The translations under genes and the position numbers were made by a program. This document shows, in pieces, positions 35,210 through 47,524 of a DNA stretch of 64,000 nucleotides. A model generated the notes under the pieces. The model did not search any database and was not told the origin of the DNA. It saw nothing but the letters and a program-made list of their open reading frames with translations. The stretch's first letter is position 1. Each line of letters begins with the position of its first letter. The stretch is from Spiroplasma monobiae MQ-1 (GTDB lineage Bacteria; Bacillota_I; Bacilli_A; Mycoplasmatales; Mycoplasmataceae), in NCBI RefSeq assembly GCF_002865545.1, contig NZ_CP025543.1:827576-891575 (forward strand), given 5' to 3'.

Positions 35210-35905
35210 CTATTTTCCTAGTGGTCTTTTTCTTATTTGACTATAAAGTCTTGGGTATTCCAAAGGAGTAGGTTTATTCTTTTTATAAAATAAATTATTT
35301 CTTTCACCTAGAACTTCATCTCGTAATTCTTGTTTACCCTTAAGAACTAATCCAATTTTCTTTTCTTTACCATTTAAGTCATCTAATTCGTTGTTAACAT
35401 TTTTTGATTTTAAACAAATGAATGTCCCTTCAACCTTAAGCGCTTGAACACCAACTTCCAATAATATGTTTAGTGGTGCCATTGCTCTTGATATTATTAC
35501 ATCAAACTTTTCTCTATTTTCAACACTATATTCTTCAGCTCTTACGTTTAGAGTTCAAATGTCCTTTAGACTTAGTTCTTTAATAACCTTCTTTAAGAAG
35601 TTAATCTTTTTACCATTTGATTCAACTAAGTATATTTTTGCAGAAGGAAACATAATTTTTAACACCATTCCAGGAAACCCCGCTCCAGTACCAATATCCA
35701 ATATAGACAATCCTCCTGGATTAAATTCATTTGTGAAAATCAATGAATCATAGAAATGTTTATCTATAATTTCCTGATCTTCAGTAATTGCTGTAAGGTT
35801 ATGAATCTTATTTTCTTCTTGAAGAATGTTTTTGTATTTAATTAGATTTTCTTTTTGCTTTTCATTAAGCTCAATTTTCAAATCTTTAAATCTATCTCAA
35901 TTCAT
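35210..35905 (-). CDS. rsmG: 16S rRNA (guanine527-N7) methyltransferase
   Basis: SAM-dependent methyltransferase of the GidB family; 231 aa. The SAM motif is SILDIGTGAGFPGMVL and the N-terminal KIHNLTAITEDQEIIDKHF is typical. The start at 35905 (MNWDRFKDLKIEL) follows GGAGGCATC and uses TGA as Trp at codon 3. First gene of the rsmG-parA-parB-DUF951-ychF unit. Confidence 0.96.
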
Positions 35906-35920
35906 GATGCCTCCATATAA

Positions 35921-35950
35921 AAAATAAAAAAAGCTTGCGCCTTTTTTATT
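35921..35950 (-). terminator. Terminator of the long purA operon
   Basis: AAAAAAGGC and GCTTTTTT pair with one mismatch across GCAA and run into a T-rich stretch on the minus strand. The stop of the 35946-37523 permease lies in the stem. Confidence 0.75.
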
Positions 35951-37523
35951 TTACATTACTTTTTCTTTTAAATTTTTCAATTTCTAATTCTTTATTATAT
36001 TTAAATCAATTTTTAGGATTCAGCCTTAAAACAAAATCATTTGTTTCAATATCTTGTTTAGATATTAAACACTCATTTACCACCCAAACCACAAATATAA
36101 TTATCGAGAATACAATTAAAAGCATTGGATCAATAAATTCTTTTTGAAGAAATCTATCAATCAAGAATACATAATAAATATATCCAACCATAACAGTTAC
36201 TAATATTGTGGTTATTATACCAATAACAAATCCACCTTTAATCTTTCTGACCTCTACCTTTCCTGATTTTCTATTTTTTAAAACACCAATCATTATTATT
36301 AAATAAGCAGTAAATGCAAATATAACCGTAGTGCTCGAAGCTAGGTCAGCAACCAAAAAGTAATTTATTTCTGTTGTTCCATCAGGATTAGAGGCATAAC
36401 CAATAGCTATTGAAATAGCCAAAAATAAAATATATACAGATAAAGTTATTGACATCGAGATATATCCGGACTTAATCAAACTAATTTTTGCTTGTTTAGC
36501 TTTATTAAAAATAAAACCTTCTTCAACTGCGGATTGAACTGTTTTTGGCATTAAAGTTGTATATCCATTAACAACAGTAAATAAAGTGCAAGTTATTATT
36601 ATTTTAAATAACAAAGCAACTCAAGGTGTATCTCGGAATAAATTGTTAAAGAAGCCAAATATATCTCCATCCTCAGCACCAAAGAAAATTCCAACAGTTA
36701 TTAATAAGTAGAATATTGTGACTGCAATAATTGCAGTTAACATTGCCGGAGCAACAACTTCTTTGTGTTCGCAATCCTTTTGTAATGTAGCAGCATATAT
36801 AAATCCATCGAAAGCAAATAATATTGGAACAGCAGTTGCGAAAAACAAATTAAAAACATTTGAATTGTTTTCTGGCCATTCTTCGCTAGGATTAAATGAA
36901 TTTGCTCCACTTGGATCTTTTATAAAAATTGCAAAACCACCAACAACAACACACATTAAAGGAATAAATTTAATAAAGGTGAATACACTTTGTATTAATT
37001 TGCTTGGCTTGCTTGTATATGTGTTCATTAATGAAAAACCAACAAGAATAACTGTAGAAATAAATATTTTAAGAGCCATAAACCCTTCTCTACCCATTGT
37101 TTCAACAAATTTATTACCCGTGAATGATTCAATTCCCTCAAAGAAAGTTTTTACTATAAAAAGAGCACCTATGCTTGTTAAAATTGGTAAATACATGCAT
37201 ACATACATTATTGAAAACAATGATGCAGTTTTTCTATTTACAAATGTGTTTGCTCAACTTTGAGCTGTTGAGTGTCCTGATTTTGTTTTGGAAGATGCAG
37301 CCTCTATAAAAGTCAACATCATCAAAGAACAAAGAACACCAATAAAAACTCAAACAGCCAAAGCTAAATATGGATTTCCATTGGCTTGAGCCAATACACC
37401 ATTTGGTCCAGAATTTTTTAAATAAATTCCTCCACCAACAACAACTCCGAAAACCATTGAAAAGATAGTTAAAAATTCAAAAGTTTTGTTTTTTGCTTTA
37501 TTGGATTTGTTAACTTTTATCAT
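35946..37523 (-). CDS. APC-family amino-acid permease, copy 1
   Basis: A 525-aa transporter with about twelve hydrophobic segments. The N-terminal motif VFGVVVGGGIYLKNSG is the substrate-binding GxGI-type loop of the APC superfamily, and DCEHKEVVAPAMLTAIIAVT follows the conserved E-x-P region. Many TGA codons are Trp. It is the last gene of the long operon and starts 2 bases after the stop of its paralog. Substrate unknown. Confidence 0.9.
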
Positions 37524-37525
37524 TC

Positions 37526-39070
37526 TTAATTACCTCTCTTTTCCTTATATTCTTTTATACTTTTTTGTCTATCATACTTAAATCAATTTTTTGGATTGAT
37601 TCTTAAGTAGAAATCATTTAATTCTATATTTTGCCTTGATATGATAGATTCATTTACAACTCAAGCTATAGATAATATAACCAAAAAGAAAATTCACATA
37701 ATCGGACCAACCAGATCTTCACCCATAAACAAAGGACTAAATATATTTAAATAATGAATGAATGCCAACATAAATATCAACATAGACGTTGAGAACACAC
37801 CTGCAAAATATGCTCCTTTGACTTTTCTCACTTCTACTTTTTTTGTTTTTCTGTTTATTAACATACTAATCAAAATGGGTAAATCTAATAAATAAACTAT
37901 TATTATTGTTGAATCAGAAGAAAGATATGCAGTATATAAATATCCATCATCTCCTGTTATTGATTTTGGTAATAATAAACTTGAACCAACAAAAACAATA
38001 AAGAATATTGCAACAATCACCATGGCAATTCAACTAGATTTAACTTTAGAAAGTTCCGTTCCATCTTTTGAGTAAACAAATTTTTCCTCAATTGAAGCTC
38101 TTATAACAAGTGGGTAAATAACACTATATGCATTAACCATTGTTAATAATGTTATTGTTATAACTAAATTAAATGCAAAATGAATTTTAGGTTTACCTGC
38201 AAAAATATTTAATATATTCCCATCAGTTGCTCCCATAAATATTGCAACACTTATTACAATATAAAATACCGAAACAGCAACTATTCCAGTCATCATTGCC
38301 GGGGCGACAACTTCTTTGTGTTCGCAATCTTTTTGAATTCCCGCAGAGTCTAAAAATCCATCAAACGCAAACATAATTGGAATCATTGTCATGAAAACAT
38401 TTTTAAATTTAACTCTTTCAACATTTTCAGGATCAAACGAACTTGGATTTCCCATTGCAAAGAAAGTAATTCCAGCAATTAAAACCGTTAGTAACGGTAT
38501 AAACTTTAAAAAAGATAATGCTGTTTGCAAAATTTTTCCTGGTTTTGATGTGTATGCATTCATAACTTGAAATAACAACAGCATAATAGCTGCAACAAAT
38601 ATTTCAATAGTAACCCTAACTTCATAACTCATTAAACTTGAGTTTTCATCTCCGGTTGTAGCTTTGTAAATAATGTCTATCGATTGAAAGAAGCTGCTTG
38701 TTGTGAATAGAGCTCCAATAATAATAAGCACAGGTAAATAAATTAGTGCATAAAGTATCGTTACAAGAGAACCATATCTTCTCCCAACAAATCTACCAGC
38801 TCAAGCTGTTAAAGTGTTGTGATCTCCTTTTTTAGTAGATGTAGATATTTCAATAAACGCCAACATCATCATGCAACAAAAAACTGCCATTAAAGTTCAT
38901 ATAGCAATTGCAAGATATGGATTATTTCCAGCTTTTGAAAGTACTCCATTGTCTCCGGCATTTTTTAAATATATACCACTACCAACAACAATACCAAACG
39001 TCATTGAAAACACAGAAAGGAATTCATAAATTTTATTCTTGGTTTTATTTTTTTTATTTACCTTAACCAT
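37526..39070 (-). CDS. APC-family amino-acid permease, copy 2
   Basis: A 514-aa paralog of the downstream permease; the starts match almost residue for residue (FSMTFGIVVGSGIYLKNAG against FSMVFGVVVGGGIYLKNSG) and both end in NPKNWFKY plus a charged tail. The tandem pair shows local duplication. It lies 4 bases from the mnmG stop. Substrate unknown; paralog divergence suggests different amino acids. Confidence 0.9.
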
Positions 39071-39074
39071 GTTT

Positions 39075-40946
39075 CTATACCTCGTTATATTTTTTCTTTA
39101 AGTGGAAAAGTAACATTTGAATATCTGCGGGGTTAACTCCAGTTATTCTTGATGCTTGTCCTATTGAGACTGGTCTGACTTTTTCAAACTTTTGTCTTGC
39201 TTCTACAGCAATATTTTCAACTTTTGAATAATCAATATCTTTTGGAATTTGTTTGTTTTCCAATCTCACAAATTTTTCAATAGTTTCATTTTCCTTTTTA
39301 ATGTAACCTTCAAATCTAATTAAGATTAGTAAAGTTTGAAGTTGTTGCTTAGATAATTCATTTAACTCTTTAATATATTTTTTGAATATATTAATATCTA
39401 CTTTTGGTTGTTTTAAGATTTCATAAGCACTAAATCCTTGATTCAAAATAGCTTGATCCTTTTCTTTTAGTTCCAGTGCCAATTCTGTTTTGGGACTAAA
39501 TCTAATTTCTTTTAGCAATTCTATTTTATCGAAAATTTCCTTTTCAAAAGCTTGATGCACTTTTCATTGTTCTTCAGAGATCAATCCTACTTCATAACCA
39601 TATTTTCTTAATCTCATTTCTGAATTATCATTTCTAAGCGTCAATCTATTTTCAGCTCTACTTGTTAATAATCTATATGGTTCAATAACACCTTTGTTGA
39701 TTAAATCGTCAATCATAACTCCAATATAAGATTCATTTCTTTTCATAATCAAAGGTTCTTTATTGTCAATTTTTCTTACAGCATTTATTCCTGCAATCAA
39801 ACCTTGACCAGCAGCTTCTTCATAACCACTAGTGCCATTTATTTGTCCTGCTAAAAATAAATTTTCTACCATTTTTAATTCTAAGGATAATTTTAATTGT
39901 TGAGGGTCAACACAATCATATTCAATTGCATAAGCTCACTTGTCAACAATTACATTTTCAAAACCAGGTAGACTTCTTAACATTTTATCTTGAACATCAA
40001 TTGGCATTGAAGTTGAAAAACCTTGTACATAGAAAGTGTCTAATGATTTTGATTCTGGTTCTAAAAATATTTGATGAGTTTCTTTTGTATTGAATCTAAC
40101 AATCTTATCTTCAAAACTTGGACAGTATCTTGGTCCTACTGATTCGATTTGTCCAGAGTACATTGCTGACTTATGTAAATTGTCTTCAATTATTTTCTTT
40201 GTCTCTGGGGTTGAGTGAATTAAATAACAAACTTCTTGCTCTTCGTACGGCAAAAATTTTTCTGTAGAAAATGAAAATGCTAAATTTTCATTAGTACCAG
40301 GTTCGATAATTGCTTTTGATAAGTCGATTGAATCAATTTTAACCCTTGGAGGAGTACCGGTTTTAAATCTAAAAGTTCTTAACCCCAATTTTACCAAAGT
40401 TTCACTTAGAGACTTTGTTGTTATTTCATCATTAGGTCCACCTTCATATTTTTCTTCACCTCTATAAATTAAAGATGAAAGATAAGTTCCGGTTGTCAGA
40501 ACAACAGCTTCACAAAATATTTCTTTTCCATCTTCCAACAAAACTGACTTAACTTTATTACTGGAGTCTAAGGAAATATCTTTAACAACTCCAACATAAA
40601 GCTCTAAGTTTTCTTGTTTTTCAACAACACTTTGCATATATTTTGAGTATTCAATTTTATCAGACTGAGCCCTTAGTGCCCATATACCAGGTCCTCTTGA
40701 TGAGTTTAAAAGTTTCATTTGCAAAGCAGTTGCATCTGCAGCTTTACCCATTTCTCCACCAAGTGAATCAATCTCTCTAACAACTATTCCTTTTGCGGGT
40801 CCACCCACTGATGGATTACATGGCATAGTTGCAATTTTATCTTTATATAAATTTACTAGGATTGTTTTTTTTCCTAATCTTGCAGAAGCTAATGCAGCTT
40901 CCACTCCAGCGTGGCCCGCACCAACAACAACTATATCAGCTTGCAT
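39075..40946 (-). CDS. mnmG: tRNA uridine-34 modification enzyme MnmG
   Basis: FAD enzyme that with MnmE installs carboxymethylaminomethyl on U34; 623 aa. FAD site [19 protein letters not shown], then [25 protein letters not shown] and [18 protein letters not shown] chose the ATG at 40946, 6-7 bases after GGAGG, over the GTG two codons upstream. Its partner mnmE is in this window at 60078-61430. Confidence 0.98.
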
Positions 40947-40969
40947 GTGCACGCCTCCATTCTAAAAAC

Positions 40970-42484
40970 TTATTTTATTCTTTCAAATAAAACTAACTTG
41001 TCAATAATTTTTTCATAATCAAAATTGCTTTTCATATTTTCAAAATTTATTTCTTCTGGTTTTAATCCCATTTGTTTAATCATACTTGGATAAGTTTTAA
41101 CCAATATTGGTTTTAGTAGATAAGAAATTATTACAATGTTTTTTTGTAACACAGAAAGTACTTCAAGAAGTTCATCATTCTTTCCTTCTTTTTCTAAAAC
41201 TCAAGGTTTTGAGTCTTCAATATATTTATTACACTCTTGTCCTAATTTTAAAACCAATTGTGTAGCTTCTGACATATTATAAATGTCCATTAATTTTTTA
41301 TAATCTTCAATAGTTTCAAAACCCTTTTGAACTAATCAGTGATTTGAAGTATCTTTTTTAGGAAGTTGTCCGTCGAAATATTTTATAATCATGTTTGAAA
41401 CTCTTGAGATTAAGTTACCAACATTATTTGCTAAGTTGTTGTTAAATGATTCTATAAATAGATCATTTGTAAAACTTCCGTCTTTATCTGTTGGCAAATT
41501 ATTTATAATATAAAATCTTAAAGCATCACTTGAATATGTGTTTATAATTTCAACTGGATCTAAAACATTTCCAATTGATTTAGACATTTTTTTATCTCCA
41601 CTTAGAATTCATCCGTGTGACAATAATTTGTCTGGCGTTTTTAAACCCAGTGACTCCAACATTACGGGTCAGTATATTGAGTGAAATCTTGTGATTTCTT
41701 TTCCAATTATTTGTAAAACCTCTGAATCTTCACTTCAGAATTTTTTTAATAATGAATCATCATTAGATTTGTAACCTAGTGCAGTAATATAATTTGATAA
41801 GGCATCTAACCAAACATAAATAACATGATTTGGATTTTCCTTTATTTGAATTCCTCAATTAAAACCAACTCTTGTTACAGATAAATCTTCGAGATCATTA
41901 TTAATGAAGTTATTTAGCATTTCTTTTTTTCTTGTTTCTGGTTCTAAGAAATTGGTTGCAAATAAATCTTGCAAGTATTTTTGAAATTTTGAAACTCGCA
42001 ACATGTAAGTTTCTTCTTCAAAGTCGCCAGCTTCTTTTCCACAAACGTTGTGATGAAATGTTTCATCCATTTGTTCTGAAGTTAAAAACTCTTCACAACT
42101 TATACAATACTTACCTTTGTAAGTTGAAGGATAAATTAAATCCTTTTCTAATAAAGACGAAAATATTTCTTTAACTGCAAAAACATGATCATCATCAGTT
42201 GTTCTAATAAATCGATCATATTCTATATCTAAAATTTTCCATAAATCTACAAAACCTTTAACAATACCATCAACATATTCTTTAGGGCTTAGATTATTTT
42301 CTTGTGCCTTTTGTTCAATTTTTTGACCATGCTCATCTGAACCAGTTAAAAAGAAAACTTCATATCCCTTTTCTTTTTTATATCTAGAAATAACATCAGC
42401 TAGAGTTGTTGTATATGCATGACCTATGTGTAGGTTTCCGCTCGGGTAGTATATTGGGGTTGTTACATAAAAAGCTTTTTTCAT
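40970..42484 (-). CDS. metG: Methionyl-tRNA synthetase
   Basis: Class I synthetase; 504 aa. HIGH is in [13 protein letters not shown] near residue 14, KMSKS in [12 protein letters not shown], and the knuckle has CISCEEFL and CGKEAGDF. No C-terminal EMAPII tRNA-binding domain is present, a short form common in mollicutes. It lies 2 bases after the hpt-like gene. Confidence 0.97.
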
Positions 42485-42486
42485 AA

Positions 42487-42999
42487 TTATTCTTCTGTTG
42501 AAAGACTGTAAATTCCTTTAAGTCCTCTATAACTTTCTTTATAAGTTAGACCATATCCAACTATAAAAACATCTTCCAACTTAAATAATGATGTACTTTC
42601 TAGTTCGACAGTTCTATCTTTGCTGTTCTTTTCTATTAAGTTTAAAATTTGAACATTTGCAGGTTCCTCTTTTTGAACAAGGTTATTTAATCTTTCTAAT
42701 CTGTTACCTTTGTTCAAAACATCGTTTACAATTAAGACATTTTTATCTTTTAAAGTATGTTTTAAACCAAGATCAATGATTTGATCTTCGTCTTCTTTTG
42801 GATTAGTTACGAATTGAATTGTTACATCAATTGGTAATTCTCTAATTAAATCTGCAATGAAGATAAAAGAGCTTGATAGATCCGCTACAATTGTTAATTG
42901 TTGACCTTCATATGCTTTTCCTAAATCTGTACCAGCTTTTGAAATTGCTGCCTTGATTTCCTCTTCTGTTATTAAAGTCACTAATTTTTGATTATCCAT
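42487..42999 (-). CDS. Hypoxanthine-phosphoribosyltransferase-like protein with altered active site
   Basis: A 170-aa type-I PRTase fold of HPRT length. The framework of HPRT is clear: IFIADLIRELPIDVTIQFV, NVLIV, and DVFIVGYGLTYKESYRGLKG. The PRPP loop, normally EDxxDTGxT, reads NDVLNKGNR, and the early L-K-G turn reads DLSSS. The expected Asp of GYGLDY is Thr. With so many active-site changes it may not make IMP or GMP. It overlaps purB by 8 bases and sits in a purine operon, so a regulatory or structural role is possible. A normal hpt is not in this window. Confidence 0.75.
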   Translation of the reverse strand: MDNQKLVTLITEEEIKAAISKAGTDLGKAYEGQQLTIVADLSSSFIFIADLIRELPIDVTIQFVTNPKEDEDQIIDLGLKHTLKDKNVLIVNDVLNKGNRLERLNNLVQKEEPANVQILNLIEKNSKDRTVELESTSLFKLEDVFIVGYGLTYKESYRGLKGIYSLSTEE

Positions 43000-44296
43000 G
43001 ATTATTCATCACCCTTCTAAACATTTTCTCAACGTTTCTTGTGAAAAAGTTAATATCAAAAAGATTTTCTAATTCATTTTTATCATTAATGAAGTTCATA
43101 ATTCCATTTTCAACTAAAACATCTTTAAATTCTCTTTTTGTACTCTGACATTCTAAAGTACATTTTTGGATGAAGTCATATACTTCTTCTCTTGAAAATT
43201 CATAATTCATTAAAATATAAGTTAATATTCTTTGACTAAAGAATATTCCTTTTTGCTCATTAATATGTATATCTATTTTATCTTTATTAATTACTAAGTC
43301 ATTTATAGTAGAAGTCATTCTCTTTGATACATATATAATTATATTATAAATATCAGGAAAAACTAGTCTTTCGTTAGAACTATGTGATATGTCTCTTTCG
43401 TGTCATAAAACATTATTTTCAAAAGCGGTATTAACAAATGATCTTGCATATCTTGATAAACCACATATATTCTCTGAACTTATTGGATTTTTTTTGTGAG
43501 GCATTGAACTAGATCCCTTTTGACCTTTACCAAAACCTTCACATATTTCTTGAACTTCACTTCTTTGGAAGTGTCTTATTTCTGTTGATATCTTTTCTAA
43601 AGTTGATGCAATATTTGCAATTACAGATATTAAAAAGGCGTGTCTATCTCTTTGTGTTACTTGCGTTGAAATGTTGTCTAAGTTTAAATTCATTGCTTTT
43701 GCAACATACTCCTCAACTTCTATTTCTAAATTTGCATAGTTACCCATTGACCCAGATATTTTAGCCACTTCAATTTGTTTTCTTGCCAAATCCAATCTTT
43801 CGATTTGTCTATTAATTTCGTCAAATCATAACAAAAACTTTAGTCCTAAAGATGTGGGTTCCCCATACATTCCATGAGTTCTTCCCATTATAATTATTTC
43901 TTTTGTTTCATTTGCTTTTTCTTTTAAAACTGCTGATAATTCTTTTAAAACTTTTTCTAAAAATTCATTTGATTGCTGAATCATTTTGTTTTGAGCAGTA
44001 TCAACAATGTCAGTAGAAGTTAGTCCTAGGTGAATTCATTTCTTTTCTGAACCTAATGTTTCAGAAATCATTCGAGTAAAAGCTACAACGTCGTGTTTTG
44101 TTTCTTGTTCAATTTCAAGCATTCTTTTTATATCAACTTTAGATTTTTGAGAAATTACTTTTGCATCTTCACTAGGAACAACACCAAGAGATACTCATGC
44201 ATTAACAACTTCTTTTTCAACATCTAATCAGATATCTAACTTATTTTCGTCAGCTCAAATTTTTTCAATTTCTTTTATTGAATAACGTTCTATCAT
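42992..44296 (-). CDS. purB: Adenylosuccinate lyase
   Basis: Cleaves adenylosuccinate to AMP; 434 aa. The signature [12 protein letters not shown] and the [14 protein letters not shown] helix are present. Starts [17 protein letters not shown] at 44296 after GGAGGTGAAGTA. Works with purA just upstream to turn IMP into AMP. Confidence 0.97.
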
Positions 44297-44310
44297 TTAC
44301 TTCACCTCCA

Positions 44311-45600
44311 TTAAAATATATTTTCTAGTAATATTGTTTGTTCTCTGTCTGGTCCTACTGAAAATCCAGAGATTGGAACTTCACATATTTTCTCCATCAT
44401 TTTTAAATATTTTTTTGCAGCATCAGGTAATTGATCAAAAGATTTAACTTGAGTTATATCTTCTTTTCATCCTGGATTTGACATATAAACCGGTTTGCAT
44501 TTTTCATATTTTTGATTAGTACTTGGTACACTATTAATTTCTTTTCCATCTAACTCATATCTAACACAAATATTAATTTCATCTATACCAGAAAGAACAT
44601 CTAACAAAGTAATGAACATTGAATCAATACCTGAGGTTCTGATTGCGTGTTTTAAAGCTACAGCATCTAATCAACCAACCCTTCTTGGTCTTTTTGTGTT
44701 TGAACCGTACTCATGTCCACGCTCTCTAATTCCATCACCAATTTCGTTTGTTAATTCTGTTGGAAACGCACCAGCACCAACTCTTGTTGAGTAAGCTTTT
44801 ACAACACCCATTGTAGAGTCAATTAATTTATGACTAATACCACTACCAGTTGAAGCGTTGTTAGCAGAAGTGTTTGAACTTGTAACATATGGATAAGTTC
44901 CATGATCAATATCAAGCAAGGCGCCCTGAGCCCCTTCAAATAAAACTTTTTTTCCATCTTTGATTGCATTTTCAATAAAGATGTCAGTGTCAATAACTTT
45001 ATCTTTGATTGCATTATAAGCATTTATTAAATCATTATATGTATCTTCAAAATTTAAAGGTTCAACCCCAAACATTGTTTGTAAAAATTTCATTTGATAA
45101 TCAAAAACAGATTGAAATCTTTCTTTAAAATTATCATCTTCCAACTCACCAAGTCTGATTCCTAATCTAGAAACTTTATCTTGATATGCCGGACCTATGC
45201 CTCTTTTTGTTGTTCCGATTTTATTTGCTCCACGAGCCTCTTCTTGAGCCTCATCAATTTTAATATGGTAAGGAAGGATTAATTGAACTCTATCAGAAAT
45301 TAACAGGTTACCATAGTCCACACCACTTTTTTTTATAACTTCAAACTCTTTAACAAGATTAATCAAATTAACAACACAGCCATTTGCAATTATGTTTGTC
45401 ACTTTTTTATTAAATATACCTGAAGGTATGATTGTAACTTTGTGCTTTTGCCCATTAAAATTAATTACATGTCCTGCATTATCTCCACCAGCAAACCTAA
45501 CAACAACATCTGCTCTTTGAGCAAAATAGTCTGTCATTTTACCCTTTCCTTCATCTCCTCATTGAGATCCAACAACAACTAATGAATTATATTTTTCCAT
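44311..45600 (-). CDS. purA: Adenylosuccinate synthetase
   Basis: GTP-dependent IMP-aspartate ligase; 429 aa. GSQWGDEGKGKMTDYFA near residue 11, FAGGDNAGH, TTKRGIGPAYQDK and NTKRPRRVGW are all typical. The start at 45600 follows AAGGAGAAAAA. First of the purA-purB pair, 9 bases after pth. Confidence 0.98.
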
Positions 45601-45609
45601 TTTTTCTCC

Positions 45610-46170
45610 TTAATTGTATTTGTTCATAATTTTTTTTAGATCTGAGTCTAAAACAAAATCTTCAACAAAACCTGAAATGTCTGATACATTTTCTTTTATT
45701 AAATTTATTTCTTCTGCATTCATTTTAGAAAGAACTCAGTCAACTATTTTGTATTGACCAGGTTCCCCAATTCCAATTTTTAATCTATTAAATTTTTCAG
45801 TTTTTAGGTGACTTATTATATTTTTAATTCCGTTATGACCGCCGGCACTTCCGTTGTCTCTAAATCTTATATCGGCCATTGATAAATCTTTATCATCATA
45901 TATAACAATAAAATCTTCAATATTAATTTTGTAATAGTTCATTATTGATATTACAGCTTCTCCAGAAAGATTCATAAAAGTTTGTGGTTTTACAAACAAA
46001 ACCTTTTCACCTTTTATATTAGAAAAGAATATTTGTGATTTAAAATCTTCTGTTTCTTTTTGAAAACCATACTTTTCCAACAATAAGTCAATTGCTATAA
46101 ATCCAGCATTGTGTCTTGTAATAGTATAGTTCGATCCAGGATTGCCTAAACCTACAATTAGTTTTGGCAT
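45610..46170 (-). CDS. pth: Peptidyl-tRNA hydrolase
   Basis: Releases tRNA from peptidyl-tRNA; 186 aa. VGLGNPGSNYTITRHNAGF holds the catalytic His, followed by KPQTFMNLSGEAV and NGSAGGHNGIKNI. One base after prs. Confidence 0.97.
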
Positions 46171-46171
46171 T

Positions 46172-47209
46172 TTATTTTTTAAATCCTTTTGTGTATTCTT
46201 CGACTCTTTTTACAATGTCGTTTTGCTCATCATTGTAAACACCTGTTAGTGATGATTCTTCATAAGAACTTTGAATCATTCTTGCCAATAACTTAGCAAC
46301 AGATATAATTTTTAAGTTTTTAAATCTTCTTTCTTCTGGAATTTCGATTGTGTCTGTAACAACAACTTGTTTTACAGTCCCATCGTTTATTACTTTTTCC
46401 ATTTTTGAAACAGCTTCGCCATTAAATAATCCGTGGCAAGCTATAATATAGATTTCTTTAGCCCCTTGCTCTTTTAATGCTTGAGCACCTTTTATTATGG
46501 TTCCACCTGTATCAATCATGTCATCAATAATGAAACATGTTTTATCTTTAACATCACCAAGTATAAATTCAACTTCGGCTTTGTTTGGTTCTGGACGCCT
46601 TTTTGCAATAACTGCAATTCCGTTTGTTATGTTACCTGTGTATTTAGCCACACCATGAACCCTTGTTAAACCACCGTGATCTGGTGATACCAATATACAT
46701 TGTTCTGGGTCTAATTTTTCAGCAACAATTGTATCAATAATTTCTGAAGCTACTATTTGAGCAGTTGAGAAGTTATCAATTGGAATATTAAAGAATCCCA
46801 TAATTTGTGCAGAGTGAAGATCAACAGTAATAACCCTGTGCACTCCCGCTGTTTCGATTAAGTTTGCTACCAATCTTGAAGTAATTGGTTGTCTACCTTT
46901 TGCTTTTCTATCTTGACGAGCATATCCAAAGTATGGTATTACTACATTTATTTTTGCAGCACTGGCTCTTTTAAAAGCATCAACAGCTATTAATAACTCT
47001 ATTAAGTTATCATTAACTGGTTGATTTGTTGATTGAATAATGTAAATTTCTTGTCCCCTTACAGAGTCAAGAGATTGAACAATCATTTCACCATCCAAAA
47101 ATTTAGATGTCTTTGCTTGTGATTCCTCAACCCCCAAGATATCACAAACCTTTTTAGTTAAACTTCGATTTGATGATAAACCGAAAATCATAATGTCTTT
47201 TTTGTTCAT
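46172..47209 (-). CDS. prs: Ribose-phosphate pyrophosphokinase
   Basis: Makes PRPP, substrate of all nucleobase salvage; 345 aa. Marks are FGYARQDRKAKGRQPITSRL, VSPDHGGLTRVHGVAK and the PRPP loop FIIDDMIDTGGTI. I chose the ATG at 47209 (MNKKDIMIFGLSSNR) with GGAGACTTATATTT before it; an in-frame upstream extension has no site. It is the first gene of the long operon. Confidence 0.97.
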   Translation of the reverse strand: MNKKDIMIFGLSSNRSLTKKVCDILGVEESQAKTSKFLDGEMIVQSLDSVRGQEIYIIQSTNQPVNDNLIELLIAVDAFKRASAAKINVVIPYFGYARQDRKAKGRQPITSRLVANLIETAGVHRVITVDLHSAQIMGFFNIPIDNFSTAQIVASEIIDTIVAEKLDPEQCILVSPDHGGLTRVHGVAKYTGNITNGIAVIAKRRPEPNKAEVEFILGDVKDKTCFIIDDMIDTGGTIIKGAQALKEQGAKEIYIIACHGLFNGEAVSKMEKVINDGTVKQVVVTDTIEIPEERRFKNLKIISVAKLLARMIQSSYEESSLTGVYNDEQNDIVKRVEEYTKGFKK

Positions 47210-47524
47210 AAATATAAGTCTCCTTAAATATAATATCAAATTTTTAACACTCCTTTTAAGCAATTACTAAATTAAAAAACATTGAATATGAGAGCTATTC
47301 TTGAATAACTACAAGAGAAAATATGAAAGTTTCGGCCTTCTAGACAATGTTTTTTATACAAGAGCATTTAATTTGGGTTATAAAAATCAAATTTTAAGGC
47401 AAAATTAGGGAATTTATACAAATTAATATATAATTATTTAGAATATTTAAGGGCAAAACCCTTGAAATTACTTTTTATAAGTCTTAAGGACTTTTTTTAT
47501 TGAGAAATTATGGAGGACATAACT
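47210..47524 (+). promoter_or_regulatory. Divergent intergenic region with attenuator-like leader of the ABC-F gene
   Basis: This 315-base gap drives prs on the left and the ABC-F gene on the right. On the plus strand a TATAAT lies at 47429-47434, followed by two hairpins: AAGGG-CAAAA-CCCTT (about 47448-47462) and AAGTC-TTAAG-GACTT with eight Ts (47479-47498). The second looks like a terminator before the start codon. Very short open frames occur upstream (for example MRAILE at 47288 and MKVSAF at 47323), but they lie before that promoter box. No tRNA or other gene is seen. Confidence 0.45.
47478..47498 (+). terminator. Possible attenuator hairpin before the ABC-F gene
   Basis: AAGTC and GACTT pair across TTAAG and run into a T-tract, 27 bases before the GTG start. 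ABC-F genes of other Gram-positives are often controlled by such leaders; operation here is inferred. Confidence 0.5.

Noticed and set aside
36718..37263. 181-codon plus-strand open frame
   Set aside because: Antisense to the amino-acid permease; hydrophobic by complementarity.
47281..47345. Regulatory micro-ORFs MRAILE and MKVSAF for the ABC-F leader
   Set aside because: They lie before the predicted promoter box and lack strong ribosome-binding sites; chance frames in AT-rich DNA are common.
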